Source of the DNA: JAFAXD01 sp963760435
GTDB lineage: Bacteria > Pseudomonadota > Alphaproteobacteria > Rhizobiales > Xanthobacteraceae
Direction of reading: 5' to 3'
DNA: 64,000 nt
NCBI GenBank assembly: GCA_963760435.1
Contig: CAVXDE010000020.1
Coordinates: forward strand, 62,001-126,000
Position numbers and translations under genes: made by a program. Under the pieces are notes generated by a model that was not told the origin of the DNA, did not search any database, and saw only the letters and a list, made by a program, of their open reading frames with translations. Positions 9,055 to 17,705 of this stretch are shown here, piece after piece; the stretch's first letter is position 1; every line of letters begins with the position of its first letter.

Positions 9055-9942
9055 ATGGAAATGCATCAAGTCCGCTATTTTCTCGCGGTCGCCGAGGCGC
9101 TGAATTTCACGCGCGCCGCGGAAGAATGCCATGTTGCCCAGCCCTCGCTCACGCGCGCGATCAAGCAACTCGAAGGCGAGCTTGGCGGCGATCTCTTTCG
9201 GCGCGAGCGACCGCAGGCCCAACTGACCGAACTCGGCCAGCGCATGCTGCCGCTCTTGCGCCAATGTTATGACAGTGCACTCGGCGCCAGAACACTCGCG
9301 GCCGCGCTCAAGAGCGGTGAGGTTGCTGCCCTGCGCCTGGCTCTGTCTCACACCATCGACGTCAGCTTGTTCATCCCGCACATCATGGAGCTGGCACGGC
9401 ACTTCCACGGGCTCGAACTGAAATTCCTGCGCGGCTCGGCCATTGAAATTGCCGAGTTTCTCAAGCGGGGAGAAGCGGAGCTTGCCATTGCAGCTCCGAT
9501 AGCCGAGCAATGGGAGCGGCTCGACTGCTGGCCCCTGTTCACGGAAGGTTTTGATCTTGTTGTCGGGAAGGGGCGTCGTTTTGCGAACTCTGAGACCATA
9601 GCGATCGTCGATCTCTGTGATGAGAAGTTGCTGGACCAGACCTATTGCGAGCAAGCCGGTGAACTCGCCGATTTGCTCCACAGCCGCGACATCGCGATCA
9701 AGCGCGGCCACGAGGTCATGTCCGAGCGGGATCTGTTTACCTTACTCGAGGCCGATATCGGCATCGCCATCCTGCCGCGCAGCACGTCGGTACCCATGGA
9801 CTTGCGTCGGGTTCGGGTGGATGGTCTCGAGTTGAGACGGACCGTGCATCTCTACAGCGTCGCCGGACGCCAGCGCACCACGATCGCCAATGCCGTGCTA
9901 AAGTCGCTGCGTTCGTATGATTGGTCGAAGTATGCAGGTTAG
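9055..9942 (+). CDS. LysR-family transcriptional regulator
   Basis: A 295-residue LysR-type regulator: N-terminal winged helix-turn-helix (HQVRYFLAVAEALNFTRAAEECHVAQPSLTRAI) followed by a periplasmic-binding-like effector domain. I chose the start MEMHQVRYF at 9055 because LysR proteins normally begin this close to the helix; an ATG at 9019 adds 12 residues. Because it diverges from bdhA-patatin it probably controls that operon, with a hydroxybutyrate-type metabolite as possible effector (inference). Its 3' end abuts the broken NDH-2 gene on the opposite strand. Confidence 0.85.
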   Translation: MEMHQVRYFLAVAEALNFTRAAEECHVAQPSLTRAIKQLEGELGGDLFRRERPQAQLTELGQRMLPLLRQCYDSALGARTLAAALKSGEVAALRLALSHTIDVSLFIPHIMELARHFHGLELKFLRGSAIEIAEFLKRGEAELAIAAPIAEQWERLDCWPLFTEGFDLVVGKGRRFANSETIAIVDLCDEKLLDQTYCEQAGELADLLHSRDIAIKRGHEVMSERDLFTLLEADIGIAILPRSTSVPMDLRRVRVDGLELRRTVHLYSVAGRQRTTIANAVLKSLRSYDWSKYAG

Positions 9943-10317
9943 CGGGACGGCAATCATCCCGAGCCCAAAATAAGCGTGCCGTGCCCCGGTCGCGATGATC
10001 AGGTCGTCATAGGGAATTCGCTTGTCCTCGGCGATCACGTGCCTGCGCACCAGATCAATCCCGGATACCTTCGCAAGCAGGACATGGGTGTTGCGCTGTC
10101 GGTGCAGGATCCCGCGGATCGGGGCTGCGATGTCTGCCGGTGAAAGCGCCGCGGTTGCGACCTGATAGAGCAGCGGCTGAAACAGATGATAATTGTGCTG
10201 GTCGATCACCGTTACCTGAGACGGGCTGTCTGCGAATGCCCGGGCGGCTGACAGGCCTGCAAAGCCGGCGCCCATGATCACGACGCGTCGAAAAGTCGGG
10301 GGGTGCGGTTGAGTCAC
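9943..10317 (-). pseudogene. Truncated type II NADH dehydrogenase (NDH-2) gene
   Basis: Only the first third of an FAD-dependent NADH dehydrogenase-like protein. From a GTG at 10317 preceded by GGAGG, the frame encodes the FAD Rossmann motif (VIMGAGFAGLSAARAF), then HNYHLFQPLLYQVATAALSPADIAAPIRGI and LIIATGARHAYFG, all standard for NDH-2. After about residue 120 the similarity ends and the frame runs into the 3' end of the LysR gene. Full-length relatives have about 420-450 residues and a second NAD domain, missing here. The good start and ribosome site suggest a deletion or rearrangement with its breakpoint near 9943-9970. Confidence 0.8.
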
Positions 10318-10431
10318 GTATCCTCCAATCCAAGTCATTTGCTTTGCTTGGCGAGAACGGGCTGCCAATTCTCGTTGAGAGGTTCATCCAAGAGCTCACG
10401 GCAGCGCGCGACCATCATTCGTGCAGGCACA

Positions 10432-10692
10432 TCACGATCCCATGCCGAGCGGGGTGCTAATCGTGGTGCAGGTGCCCTTGGGCACGAGACGCCAAGCGTT
10501 GCCCTGATAATCGGCTCTCGCAGTCGCGGCGCAGGTGGTGCCTGGGCCGGCGGCACAATCGTTCATGCCCGTGAGAGATACACCGTAGCACTTCTCCTTG
10601 CTCGACTCCTGTGCGGTGGCGGGCGGGGCCGCGAGCGCGGCACTCAGCGCGCTCGCGAGCGCGAGTGAAAGGGCGCTGGCTTTGCTGTTCAT
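10432..10692 (-). CDS. DUF2282 protein, bufferin (BufA1)-like
   Basis: An 86-residue precursor with a signal peptide (about residues 1-28, ending ATAQES) and a short mature part with four cysteines, Cys35, Cys46, Cys54 and Cys75. The surrounding blocks EKCYG, NDCAAGP, DYQGNAW and PKGTC are typical of DUF2282. Recently this family was described as bufferins, copper-binding ribosomal peptides modified by a DUF692 (MNIO) enzyme with a DUF2063 partner. Neither partner is in the window. The ATG at 10692 has GGGAG eight bases upstream; an in-frame upstream start adds an unlikely leader. Its copper role is inferred from the family. Confidence 0.75.
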   Translation of the reverse strand: MNSKASALSLALASALSAALAAPPATAQESSKEKCYGVSLTGMNDCAAGPGTTCAATARADYQGNAWRLVPKGTCTTISTPLGMGS

Positions 10693-10816
10693 CGGGATCG
10701 CTCCCGTGGCTGCCAAGATTGGCGGGAAGGTGGACACCCGCATCACACCCGATCGGAGCGTTCGGATAAAATACTGTTCGGCAATCAATCCCATAGCCGG
10801 GGCGTATAGCCGGGCA

Positions 10817-11242
10817 TCAATGCCGCGTCAGGCCGATGCGGATAGTCTCGGTCGCTGGGATCGGCTGCGCGTCGGCGCCGGACCAGGTCGGGGCTTGCGC
10901 GTAGTCTTGGGGCGACATGTCGAGGGACGCGATGTTGCGTCCGAATATGCCCACATATTCGATCGGCACCGCGACCGGACGGCCAAACCAACCGAACCAG
11001 GGGCTATAGGACACGATCAGGTCGATCTTGCCCGCGGACGTGCGGACGACCTCACGCACATAGCCAAGGGTGGATTGGCTCTCGTCCAGCACCGGCAGCC
11101 CGATCAGATCGCCGACCTTGACCGGCTGCGGCATGCGACTCTGGAAGCGTTCCTCCGGGGTCTCGTCCGCGTGCCCGGCGCCGGGGGCGCTCGCGAATAG
11201 CGCGATCCCCAGTAGAACCGACCTTGTGGCTGCTGTGCGCAT
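10817..11242 (-). CDS. Secreted PRC-barrel domain protein
   Basis: A 141-residue protein with a signal peptide (about residues 8-25, ending GAGHADE) followed by a PRC-barrel-like beta domain (VKVGDLIGLPVLDESQSTLGYVREVV, VPIEYVGIFGRNIA). PRC-barrel proteins act in RNA or protein interactions; for secreted versions no activity is known. It lies upstream of the bufferin-like gene on the same strand with 124 bases between. I see no strong ribosome site at 11242. Confidence 0.65.
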   Translation of the reverse strand: MRTAATRSVLLGIALFASAPGAGHADETPEERFQSRMPQPVKVGDLIGLPVLDESQSTLGYVREVVRTSAGKIDLIVSYSPWFGWFGRPVAVPIEYVGIFGRNIASLDMSPQDYAQAPTWSGADAQPIPATETIRIGLTRH

Positions 11243-11406
11243 CGTCGCAGCATTTCATGCACGCGGTCACGTGTCAGTACACGAATCCGTCAGCAAATTA
11301 AATACTCGCCCACACGGGAAATTTATGCATCCACTGATTGATAAAGCCGTGCATCATCCGTAGGCTGATTGCATCAACACCCACGGTTACGATCGGGAGC
11401 CCTGCG

Positions 11407-12057
11407 ATGCAGAGCACGCGTCCGGCCAAGCTGCATCCGCGACGTTTGCATCCGGTGCCCCTGCGGATCATGCATTGGGTCAATGCCATTGCCATGTTGA
11501 TCATGATCAGCAGCGGCTGGAAGATCTACAATGATGACGTGATCCTCGGCTGGCTGCATTTTCCCGAGGCGCTGACCTTGGGGCACTGGGCGCAGCACGG
11601 GCTGCAGTGGCACTTTTTCGGCATGTGGATCCTGGCGCTCAACGGCATCGCTTATGTGACCTACGGCCTCGTCACGGGCCGGTTCCGGCGCATGCTGTTT
11701 CCCATTCGCTGGCGCGAGCTCCTCAAGGACATGTACGACGCTGTACATTTCCGGCTCGCGCATGATGATCCCACCCATTACAACGCCGTCCAGCGTCTGC
11801 TCTATGTCGGCATTCTGTTGGTCGGCGTGCTGATCGTAATTACCGGCTTGGTGCTGTGGAAGCCGATCCAGTTCTCCGAGCTGACCGCGCTGCTCGGCGG
11901 CTTCCAGACCGTGCGGATCATTCATTTCCTGTGCATGAGCGCGATCGTGCTGTTCCTCATCGTTCATGTCACGCTCGCACTTTTGGTGCCGCGGACACTG
12001 GTGGCCATGGTGACGGGCGGTCCCGCGATCAATGAGATGAAGGCGAAGGCATCATGA
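11407..12057 (+). CDS. Membrane cytochrome b (b561 / hydrogenase b-type)
   Basis: A 216-residue integral membrane protein with about four transmembrane segments and histidines placed for two b hemes: LRIMHWVNAIAML (TM1), QHGLQWHFFGMWILALNG (TM2), and RIIHFLCMSAIVLFLIVHVTLAL (last TM). It belongs to the cytochrome b561 / Ni-Fe hydrogenase b-subunit group that passes electrons between quinol and a periplasmic enzyme. The ATG at 11407 follows GGGAG. Its stop overlaps the next gene by four bases (ATGA), so the molybdenum protein at 12054 is its obvious partner. Confidence 0.85.
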   Translation: MQSTRPAKLHPRRLHPVPLRIMHWVNAIAMLIMISSGWKIYNDDVILGWLHFPEALTLGHWAQHGLQWHFFGMWILALNGIAYVTYGLVTGRFRRMLFPIRWRELLKDMYDAVHFRLAHDDPTHYNAVQRLLYVGILLVGVLIVITGLVLWKPIQFSELTALLGGFQTVRIIHFLCMSAIVLFLIVHVTLALLVPRTLVAMVTGGPAINEMKAKAS

Positions 12058-12848
12058 GCAGCATCCGTTCTCCCCGGCGCTCGCTGTTTCGGCCCAAGGG
12101 CGGCATCGATCAGTCGATCCTGCGCGAGCACAAGGCGCTGATCGAGAGGATCGATCGCCGCAAAGTGCTGCGTGGCACCCTAAGCCTGGGCGCGCTCTCG
12201 TTGCTGACCGGTTGCGATGTCGGGGAAACCGGTCCGGTGCAGAATTTCCTGCGCGCGGTGTCGGCCTGGAATGACAAGGTCCAGGAATTCATTTTCCGGC
12301 CGGACCATCTGGCGCCGACTTATTCCGAGGCCGACGTGGTGAGACCTCCGCGTTTCAACGCGCATTATGACGTGGAAGAGGTCAAACCCGTCGATGGCTC
12401 GACTTGGAAGCTCGAGCTCTCCGGCCTGATTGCCGACAAGCGGCCGTGGACCGCGCAGCAGCTCGGGCAACTACCCGAGCAGAGCATGATCATCCGCCAT
12501 ATCTGCGTCGAGGGCTGGGACTATATCGGCCAATGGTCGGGCGTGAACCTGCGCCAGTTCCTGGAGCGCGTCGGCGCCGATCTCACCGCCAAATATGTGT
12601 TCTTCCGCTGCGCCGATGATTACACCGAGAGCCTTGACATGCCGTCGGCGCTGCATGCGCAGACCATGCTGGCGACCAAATACGCCGGCGACCCGATCAC
12701 AGATCCGTTCGGATTTCCGCTGCGCCTGCGCACGGCGACCAAGCTCGGGTTCAAGAATGCCAAGTGGGTCACCGGCATCGAGGTGACCAATGATTTCCAG
12801 GAAACCTTCTGGAGCAAGCAGGGCTTCAACTGGTTCGCCGGGATCTAG
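12054..12848 (+). CDS. Sulfite-oxidase-fold molybdopterin oxidoreductase, Tat-exported
   Basis: A 264-residue protein of the oxidoreductase molybdopterin-binding family (MsrP / sulfite oxidase fold). Molybdenum ligand candidate Cys151 is in RHICVEGWDYIGQW, the standard motif. The N-terminus has a twin-arginine signal (RRKVLRG, residues 35-41) followed by a hydrophobic stretch and a lipobox, LLTGC with Cys54, so it may be a Tat-exported lipoprotein. It is coupled to the cytochrome b gene by an ATGA overlap. Related pairs reduce protein methionine sulfoxide (MsrPQ) or oxidise sulfite, but the cytochrome here is not MsrQ-like by eye, so the substrate is open. Confidence 0.83.
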   Translation: MSSIRSPRRSLFRPKGGIDQSILREHKALIERIDRRKVLRGTLSLGALSLLTGCDVGETGPVQNFLRAVSAWNDKVQEFIFRPDHLAPTYSEADVVRPPRFNAHYDVEEVKPVDGSTWKLELSGLIADKRPWTAQQLGQLPEQSMIIRHICVEGWDYIGQWSGVNLRQFLERVGADLTAKYVFFRCADDYTESLDMPSALHAQTMLATKYAGDPITDPFGFPLRLRTATKLGFKNAKWVTGIEVTNDFQETFWSKQGFNWFAGI

Positions 12849-12850
12849 CT

Positions 12851-12934
12851 CGTCATTGCGAGGCGCGCAGCGCCGAAGCAATTCAGAGCCGCGTGCTGTG
12901 GCTCCTGGATTGCTTCGCTTCGCTCGCAATGACG
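12851..12934. repeat. REP-like intergenic palindrome, family A, second copy
   Basis: Outer arms CGTCATTGCGAG and CTCGCAATGACG, with GGATTGCTTCG on the right side, as in the copy at 1887-1970. It sits in the convergent gap after the molybdenum oxidoreductase gene and may act as a transcription-end hairpin. Confidence 0.75.
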
Positions 12935-12941
12935 ATGTATT

Positions 12942-14930
12942 TTAGTCCGCGCGGTAAATTCTCCAGCGATCCGCTTTCATATCGACCAGATGGAAGAGAG
13001 GACTTGCGGCGAAGGGATCTTTGTTCCAAGCACCGTCCGATGGCGTGAGCACGATCACTCGGCAATGATAGGTCTGCGCGAGGTCACGCACATCCTCGGC
13101 CGAGCCCTGGCCGGCAAACACGCGAATGAACTTCGCGTTGATCTCCTCGCGGCGGGCATCGGGCAGCGGCACGTAAGCGAGGGTGAGTTCGCGACCGGCA
13201 AAGCAAGACCTGCGGTTCGCCAGCAACGCCCAGGAAATATTGACGGGCCAGGGCGTGACGTCGGCGAGATAGAGCGGGTTGTTGGCAACGCGCTCGCCAG
13301 GCGCGGTGTGCGCGCGCACCGCCGCCCACAGTTCCGGCGCTTGCGCGAACGCGCGTGCCGAAGGCGCCGGGTGGCCCGTCGCATTGGCGGCGATCAGCTT
13401 GATTCCATCGGGGAGCGCAAGCAGGAGACCCAGAAGCGCAGCGCCGGCCGCCACGTAGGCCCGCTGGGCGATCCAGCGCGCGAGCCCAACCGCGGCGAAC
13501 ACCATCAACACGAATATCGCGGGAAGAACGGCCCGCCAGCCCAGATCATTGTGTTCACCCAGACGACTGGTCACGAGCCAGGTGACGACGAGGCTCGCCA
13601 GTGTGAGCGCTGCGAAAATCGCGGCCATTCCTCTGAGTTGTTGATCCGCTTCGCCACGGACTGAGCGCGCCAAGGCGATTGCCCCGGCGGTCACGAGCGC
13701 CGGGAATTCGATCACCAGCAGGACGAGCCAGAACGCCGGAACATCAAGAATCCGGCGCACGGAAGCGGGAAATAGCGGGCCCAGCACTTCATAGGGCTCA
13801 ATCCCAATCGGAGAACCGCTCTGGCGCATCGAGGTTGCGATCCATTGGTCGTGCAGGAATGGAAAGGCGACCAGGGCGGCCAGCGCGGCAGCCATCGCGC
13901 AGGTGCCGATAAAGGCGAGACGCCGCTCAGGCGCCAGCTGCGCCAACCGCACGACGCCTGCCGCTGGTGCAGCGACGGCCAGTGTGACACCGCCGATCCA
14001 GGTTGAGCTTTCAAACCCTGCGACGACCACCAACACCAAGGCTGCGGCAGGCAGGACCCGTCGATGCCCGAAGGCTGCGCCCTGCTTCAGGTCGCACTCC
14101 AATCGCCCAATCAAAAAGATCGCGATGACAGCACAGGCGGCCGCCATGAGATGCTGCGGCACCCAACTTGCCTGGAAGAGCCAGCCGGCGAGGCCAGTCG
14201 CCGGTAACAGCAATTCGTTGACGCGTTCGGTGCCGAGGAGGAGCCACAGCGGAAAGCGCAGCGATCCGCCCAGCGCCAAAAGCCCGATCCAGAATGCGGC
14301 CGCCGCGCGTCCTGCAAACCAAGTCGCAAGGCCCATCAACAATGTGAGCGACGCGAATGCCGAAAACCAGGTCATCGCCGCATCGGCTTCCCAACCGCTG
14401 ATGCCGAGCCCGCGTGCGAACTGGGCGGCGCCGAAGTACCACAGATAGTAGTAGGGGAGGCGGTCGCCGGACTCGCCGAAGAACGGATTGCCGGGCGGCA
14501 AACCCATGCGCGCCATGTCGTCGATCATCGCGAGCTTGGCGTGATCGAACATCGGTCCGGCGAGCGCGACGCCGTCGCCGAGTGTGCTCTTAGGCAGGAT
14601 CGCCAGTGTCGGTGCGAGCGCCAGCATCGCCGCGGTCGCATAAGCCCACCATGGCAATGTTGTTGTTTGTTCGCGCGCCGCATCACGCCAAATCGCGGCG
14701 AGGCTGATGCCGATGGCCAGGATGGCAATGACTGCGATATTCGTCTGCGAAAAGCGCAGGAGAAAGAACATCGGCAGTGCCAATGCGTTCTGAACTGCCC
14801 AGCCCAGCGTCGGAGCCAGTGGCAACGCCAGTGCCTGCGGAAAGATGCGCTGGCCCAGGGCAAAACCGATGCAGGTCCAGAACAAGACGGCGAGGACCGC
14901 GCAGAGGACGACGTTGAAGATGGAGATCAT
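12942..14930 (-). CDS. Large multi-pass membrane protein, possible GT-C-type
   Basis: About 662 residues with many hydrophobic segments through residue 500, then a soluble C-terminal domain of about 140 residues (from AFAQAPELWAAVRAHTAPGERV to the end). A large loop after the first few segments has GDGVALAGPMFDHAKLAMIDDMARMGLPPGNPFFGE and YYYLWYFG, resembling the outward loop of GT-C glycosyltransferases and YfhO-like proteins. I do not recognise a named family. I chose ATG 14930, where the hydrophobic region begins; an upstream start at 14990 would lie in a palindromic repeat. It is the last gene of the minus-strand glycosyltransferase / radical SAM group. Confidence 0.7.
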   Translation of the reverse strand: MISIFNVVLCAVLAVLFWTCIGFALGQRIFPQALALPLAPTLGWAVQNALALPMFFLLRFSQTNIAVIAILAIGISLAAIWRDAAREQTTTLPWWAYATAAMLALAPTLAILPKSTLGDGVALAGPMFDHAKLAMIDDMARMGLPPGNPFFGESGDRLPYYYLWYFGAAQFARGLGISGWEADAAMTWFSAFASLTLLMGLATWFAGRAAAAFWIGLLALGGSLRFPLWLLLGTERVNELLLPATGLAGWLFQASWVPQHLMAAACAVIAIFLIGRLECDLKQGAAFGHRRVLPAAALVLVVVAGFESSTWIGGVTLAVAAPAAGVVRLAQLAPERRLAFIGTCAMAAALAALVAFPFLHDQWIATSMRQSGSPIGIEPYEVLGPLFPASVRRILDVPAFWLVLLVIEFPALVTAGAIALARSVRGEADQQLRGMAAIFAALTLASLVVTWLVTSRLGEHNDLGWRAVLPAIFVLMVFAAVGLARWIAQRAYVAAGAALLGLLLALPDGIKLIAANATGHPAPSARAFAQAPELWAAVRAHTAPGERVANNPLYLADVTPWPVNISWALLANRRSCFAGRELTLAYVPLPDARREEINAKFIRVFAGQGSAEDVRDLAQTYHCRVIVLTPSDGAWNKDPFAASPLFHLVDMKADRWRIYRAD

Positions 14931-14959
14931 GTTGAGGAACGTCGCACCAGTCTTCCGAA

Positions 14960-15059
14960 CCTCATCCTGAGAGGCTGTGATGGTTTGCAAGGACCGGTCG
15001 CCTGACGCCGTCCTTCGAGACGCGCGCGCGCTAACGCGCGCGAGTTCCTCAGGACGAGG
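14960..15059. repeat. Multi-stem intergenic palindrome, family B
   Basis: Outer arms CCTCATCCTGAG and CTCAGGACGAGG enclose CCTTCGAGACGC and an inner hairpin of alternating CG (CGCGCGC-TAA-GCGCGCG type). The full-length relative is at 19170-19300. It sits between the nucleoside phosphorylase stop and the membrane-protein start. Confidence 0.75.
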
Positions 15060-15063
15060 TCAC

Positions 15064-15922
15064 TCATTTTGCAGCGTTTTGACGGCGTGCCACAAACCCT
15101 TCTGCAATTGCCCGCACCAACGCCGCTGAGCTGCGCGCGCCGTTAGCCTCGCCCTTCTCGAAATCACCTTCGACTTGGCCGAGCTGGTTCGACACATGCG
15201 CCACGCAGATTACGCGCCGACGGCGCGCGGCCGCAAAGGCGTAGAGCGCGGCGCTTTCCATCTCCACCGCAAGGATTCCCTCGGCCCGGCGTGCCGCAAT
15301 CGTCGATTCGGTCTCCCGGAATGGCGCGTCGGTGGTCCACGTCGGACCAATGTAAACCTTGGTCCGGATCATCACCCAGCGCCGCCTGCGCCAGCGCCAT
15401 CAAGGCCGGATCTGCGTGCGCGTAGGCAGATGGCGCGAGATAGTGATGGCTCGTTCCCTCGTCGCGCAGGGCGCGGTCGATCAGGATGTAGTAGGGCGGT
15501 GGCCCGAGATCGGCGATCTGGCCGGCCGACGTGATGCTGATCAGCAGCTCGCAGCCGGATGCGAACAATTGCTCGGCGACCAGGACCGCGAACGGTCCGC
15601 CAACCACCGCACCGATAATGCCACAGCGCGCCGCAGCGTTTTGCCACTCCCACATCTGCGTGTGATAGCAGGCCCAATGCGCGGATCTGGCGGCGCCGTA
15701 GTCGGCCCGAACATGGTCGACCAAGTCGCCGTCGGGATCGAGCACGCACACCGGCGGGACCGTGTTCTCAATCAATCCTTTTTGCCGCCGCGCTTCGCGC
15801 AGCAGGCTCTCGGGGAGAAATACCGACGGCGCATCGTAATCGCGGCGCGCCAGCAAGGGCGTAGCGCTGATCTCGCGCGGGCTACTCAAATCACTGTCAG
15901 CAATTCGTTCGATTTTGTTCAT
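15064..15922 (-). CDS. Nucleoside phosphorylase (PNP/UDP family), one frame break
   Basis: Purine/uridine phosphorylase-family protein that cleaves a nucleoside to base and ribose phosphate. The first frame, from ATG 15922, has CGIIGAVVGGPFAVLVAEQLFASGCELLISITSAGQI (phosphate/ribose site) and continues to LMALAQAALG. Near 15370-15378, in a GGG run, one extra base breaks it. The second frame goes on with ASW-like PTWTTDAPFRETEST, ILAVEMESAALYAFA (the family signature with MES) and ends at 15064. Its ATG overlaps the stop of the GT2 gene (ATGA). Its neighbours suggest it acts on a product of the radical SAM enzyme; that is inference. Confidence 0.78.
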
Positions 15923-16656
15923 GCATCGCGCTCGCGCATGGGCTGGATTCGGTCTGATGGTCGGTCGGTAGCAATCCGGGCGATGGTCGCGACGATGCGC
16001 GTCGCCGCCCGTACGGTGCCCGATAAGCTGCCAGCCACCTTGGAGGTACCGCCGCTGCGCCGTCGATATGGAACGGGAATTTCGAGGATGCGCAGGCCGG
16101 CGCGCGCGGCGCGCATTTGCATCTCGATATTCCATCCATAGGTCATTTCGCGCATCTGCAGGCGCAGCAACTGCTCGCGGCGGATCGCCCGAAACGCACA
16201 CATGTCGGTGTAGCGCACGCCATAAAGAACGCGGAGCAGGGCTCCCGCGAAACGTCCGGCGGCGACCTGATGCCAAGCCATGCTGCCGGGTTCGCGCTTG
16301 CCGGTGACGCGTGAGCCGATCACGAAGTCATGCGTGCCGGCGCGAATGGGTGCGATCAAATCGGGAATGCAGGCCGGATCATCGGCGCCATCGCCATCCA
16401 TGAATACGATGATCTCAGCCTCTGGCGCGGCTTCGACCGCCGCCGCGCAAGCCCGCCCATAACCGCGCCCGACTTTGATGACCTCGGCGCCCGCCTCGGC
16501 TGCGCGCGTACCTGTGGCGTCCGTGCTCGGACCGTCAGCAATAATAATTTTGTCGACAGGTGGCCGCGGAATGGCCCGCACCGCGCTTCCGATCGAGTCC
16601 TGCTCGTTGAGTGTCGGGATGACCACGACCACTTGGCCGGCGTGCATGGCGGTCAC
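15919..16656 (-). CDS. Family 2 glycosyltransferase (DPM1-like)
   Basis: A 245-residue GT2 enzyme. VVVVIPTLNEQDSIGSAV begins the GT-A fold, with IIADGPSTDATG and the metal-binding DGDGADDP replacing a DxD. IGSRVTGKREPGSM and TDMCAFRAIRREQL resemble dolichol-phosphate mannosyltransferase-type or polyprenyl-phosphate transferases. The start is a GTG at 16656 overlapping the radical SAM stop (GTGA), and the end overlaps the nucleoside phosphorylase start. A next in-frame ATG lies three codons in. The sugar and acceptor are unknown. Confidence 0.88.
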   Translation of the reverse strand: MTAMHAGQVVVVIPTLNEQDSIGSAVRAIPRPPVDKIIIADGPSTDATGTRAAEAGAEVIKVGRGYGRACAAAVEAAPEAEIIVFMDGDGADDPACIPDLIAPIRAGTHDFVIGSRVTGKREPGSMAWHQVAAGRFAGALLRVLYGVRYTDMCAFRAIRREQLLRLQMREMTYGWNIEMQMRAARAGLRILEIPVPYRRRSGGTSKVAGSLSGTVRAATRIVATIARIATDRPSDRIQPMRERDA

Positions 16657-17705
16657 AGGCTCCAGCGCAGGCCGCAGTTGGCACAGGCAGCGGGCGGGTG
16701 TTCGGACAGCAGCCCTTCGCGGAATGACTGATAGGCTGGACCGTTCCAGATCTCCTGCAGGGTCTGCTGCGTGGCGTCGCCCAGCGTGTAATGCTCGTAG
16801 CCGCGTTGTGCGAACGGCGCGATGCAGCAGGGGAGCGCGCGTCCGTTAGCGGTGAAATACATCACGGTCCATGGGCGCCGGCACATGGACCAGGGCGAAC
16901 CGTCCTCCGGTCGCTTGAGGCTGAGGCCCGGTTCGGAGACTGCGCCCGATGCGCTGAAGGTGAGACCGAGCGAGCACGCGAGCGCAGTTGCCTCGTCGAG
17001 ATAGTGCGCTTCATCCCGGGTCATCCGCTCATAGAGCGCCTGATCCGGACGTGCATGACCGATCGCGCCATCCTCGAAGAAGACCAGGCGCTGCAGGTAG
17101 ACCTCCTTGACGCCGATCTCGGCGGCGACCCGCACGAAGTCCGGCAGTTCGGCGATGGTTTCCTTCAGGCCGGTCAGCCAAGCGGATACGCGCGGGCGCT
17201 CGCAGCCGAGCCGCTCCTGCAGGGCGCGGAACGCGCGCACATTCTTGAGGATGCGATTGAAGTAGTTTTTCCCGCGGATCGCCTGATAGGATTGCGCGTT
17301 GGCGGCATCGAGCGAGACGCGCAGCTCGTCGAGCCCGGCATCGATCAGAGCGCGGCCGTTCTTCTCGTTGAGCACGGTGCCGTTGGTGTTGAACAACACA
17401 TAGGTGCCGCGGTCCTTCAGGTAACGCACCATCCGCGGCAGGTTCTTCACCAGCATCGGCTCGCCGATGCCGTGCAGCACCGCGCGCTCGATGCGCGGCA
17501 ATTGATCGACGATGCGCCGGAACAAATCCCAGCTCATGTCGGCGGGCGGCTCGAGCTCCTCATAGGTGCGCGGGCAGGTGGTGCACAGCAGATTGCAGCG
17601 GTTGGTCGTTTCCAGATAGACGCAGATCGGGTCCTGCTCGGCGGCGGTCGCGCGTGCCGCCACACGCTCGAAATAGCGATGCGGGGCGAGGCTGGTGGCA
17701 CTCAT
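16653..17705 (-). CDS. Radical SAM/SPASM domain protein
   Basis: Radical SAM enzyme of 350 residues. The cluster motif CxxxCxxC is at Cys37, Cys41 and Cys44 (RCNLLCTTC). GIGEPM follows as the GGE-like SAM contact, and FNTNGT and SLDAA are standard barrel strands. The C-terminal SPASM region has cysteines in MCRRPW, LPCCIAPF and CANCGL for auxiliary clusters. SPASM enzymes modify peptides or small molecules; none can be named here. It overlaps both flanking genes by four bases (ATGA with the DUF2064 gene, GTGA with GT2), so the block is tightly coupled. Confidence 0.88.
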   Translation of the reverse strand: MSATSLAPHRYFERVAARATAAEQDPICVYLETTNRCNLLCTTCPRTYEELEPPADMSWDLFRRIVDQLPRIERAVLHGIGEPMLVKNLPRMVRYLKDRGTYVLFNTNGTVLNEKNGRALIDAGLDELRVSLDAANAQSYQAIRGKNYFNRILKNVRAFRALQERLGCERPRVSAWLTGLKETIAELPDFVRVAAEIGVKEVYLQRLVFFEDGAIGHARPDQALYERMTRDEAHYLDEATALACSLGLTFSASGAVSEPGLSLKRPEDGSPWSMCRRPWTVMYFTANGRALPCCIAPFAQRGYEHYTLGDATQQTLQEIWNGPAYQSFREGLLSEHPPAACANCGLRWSL

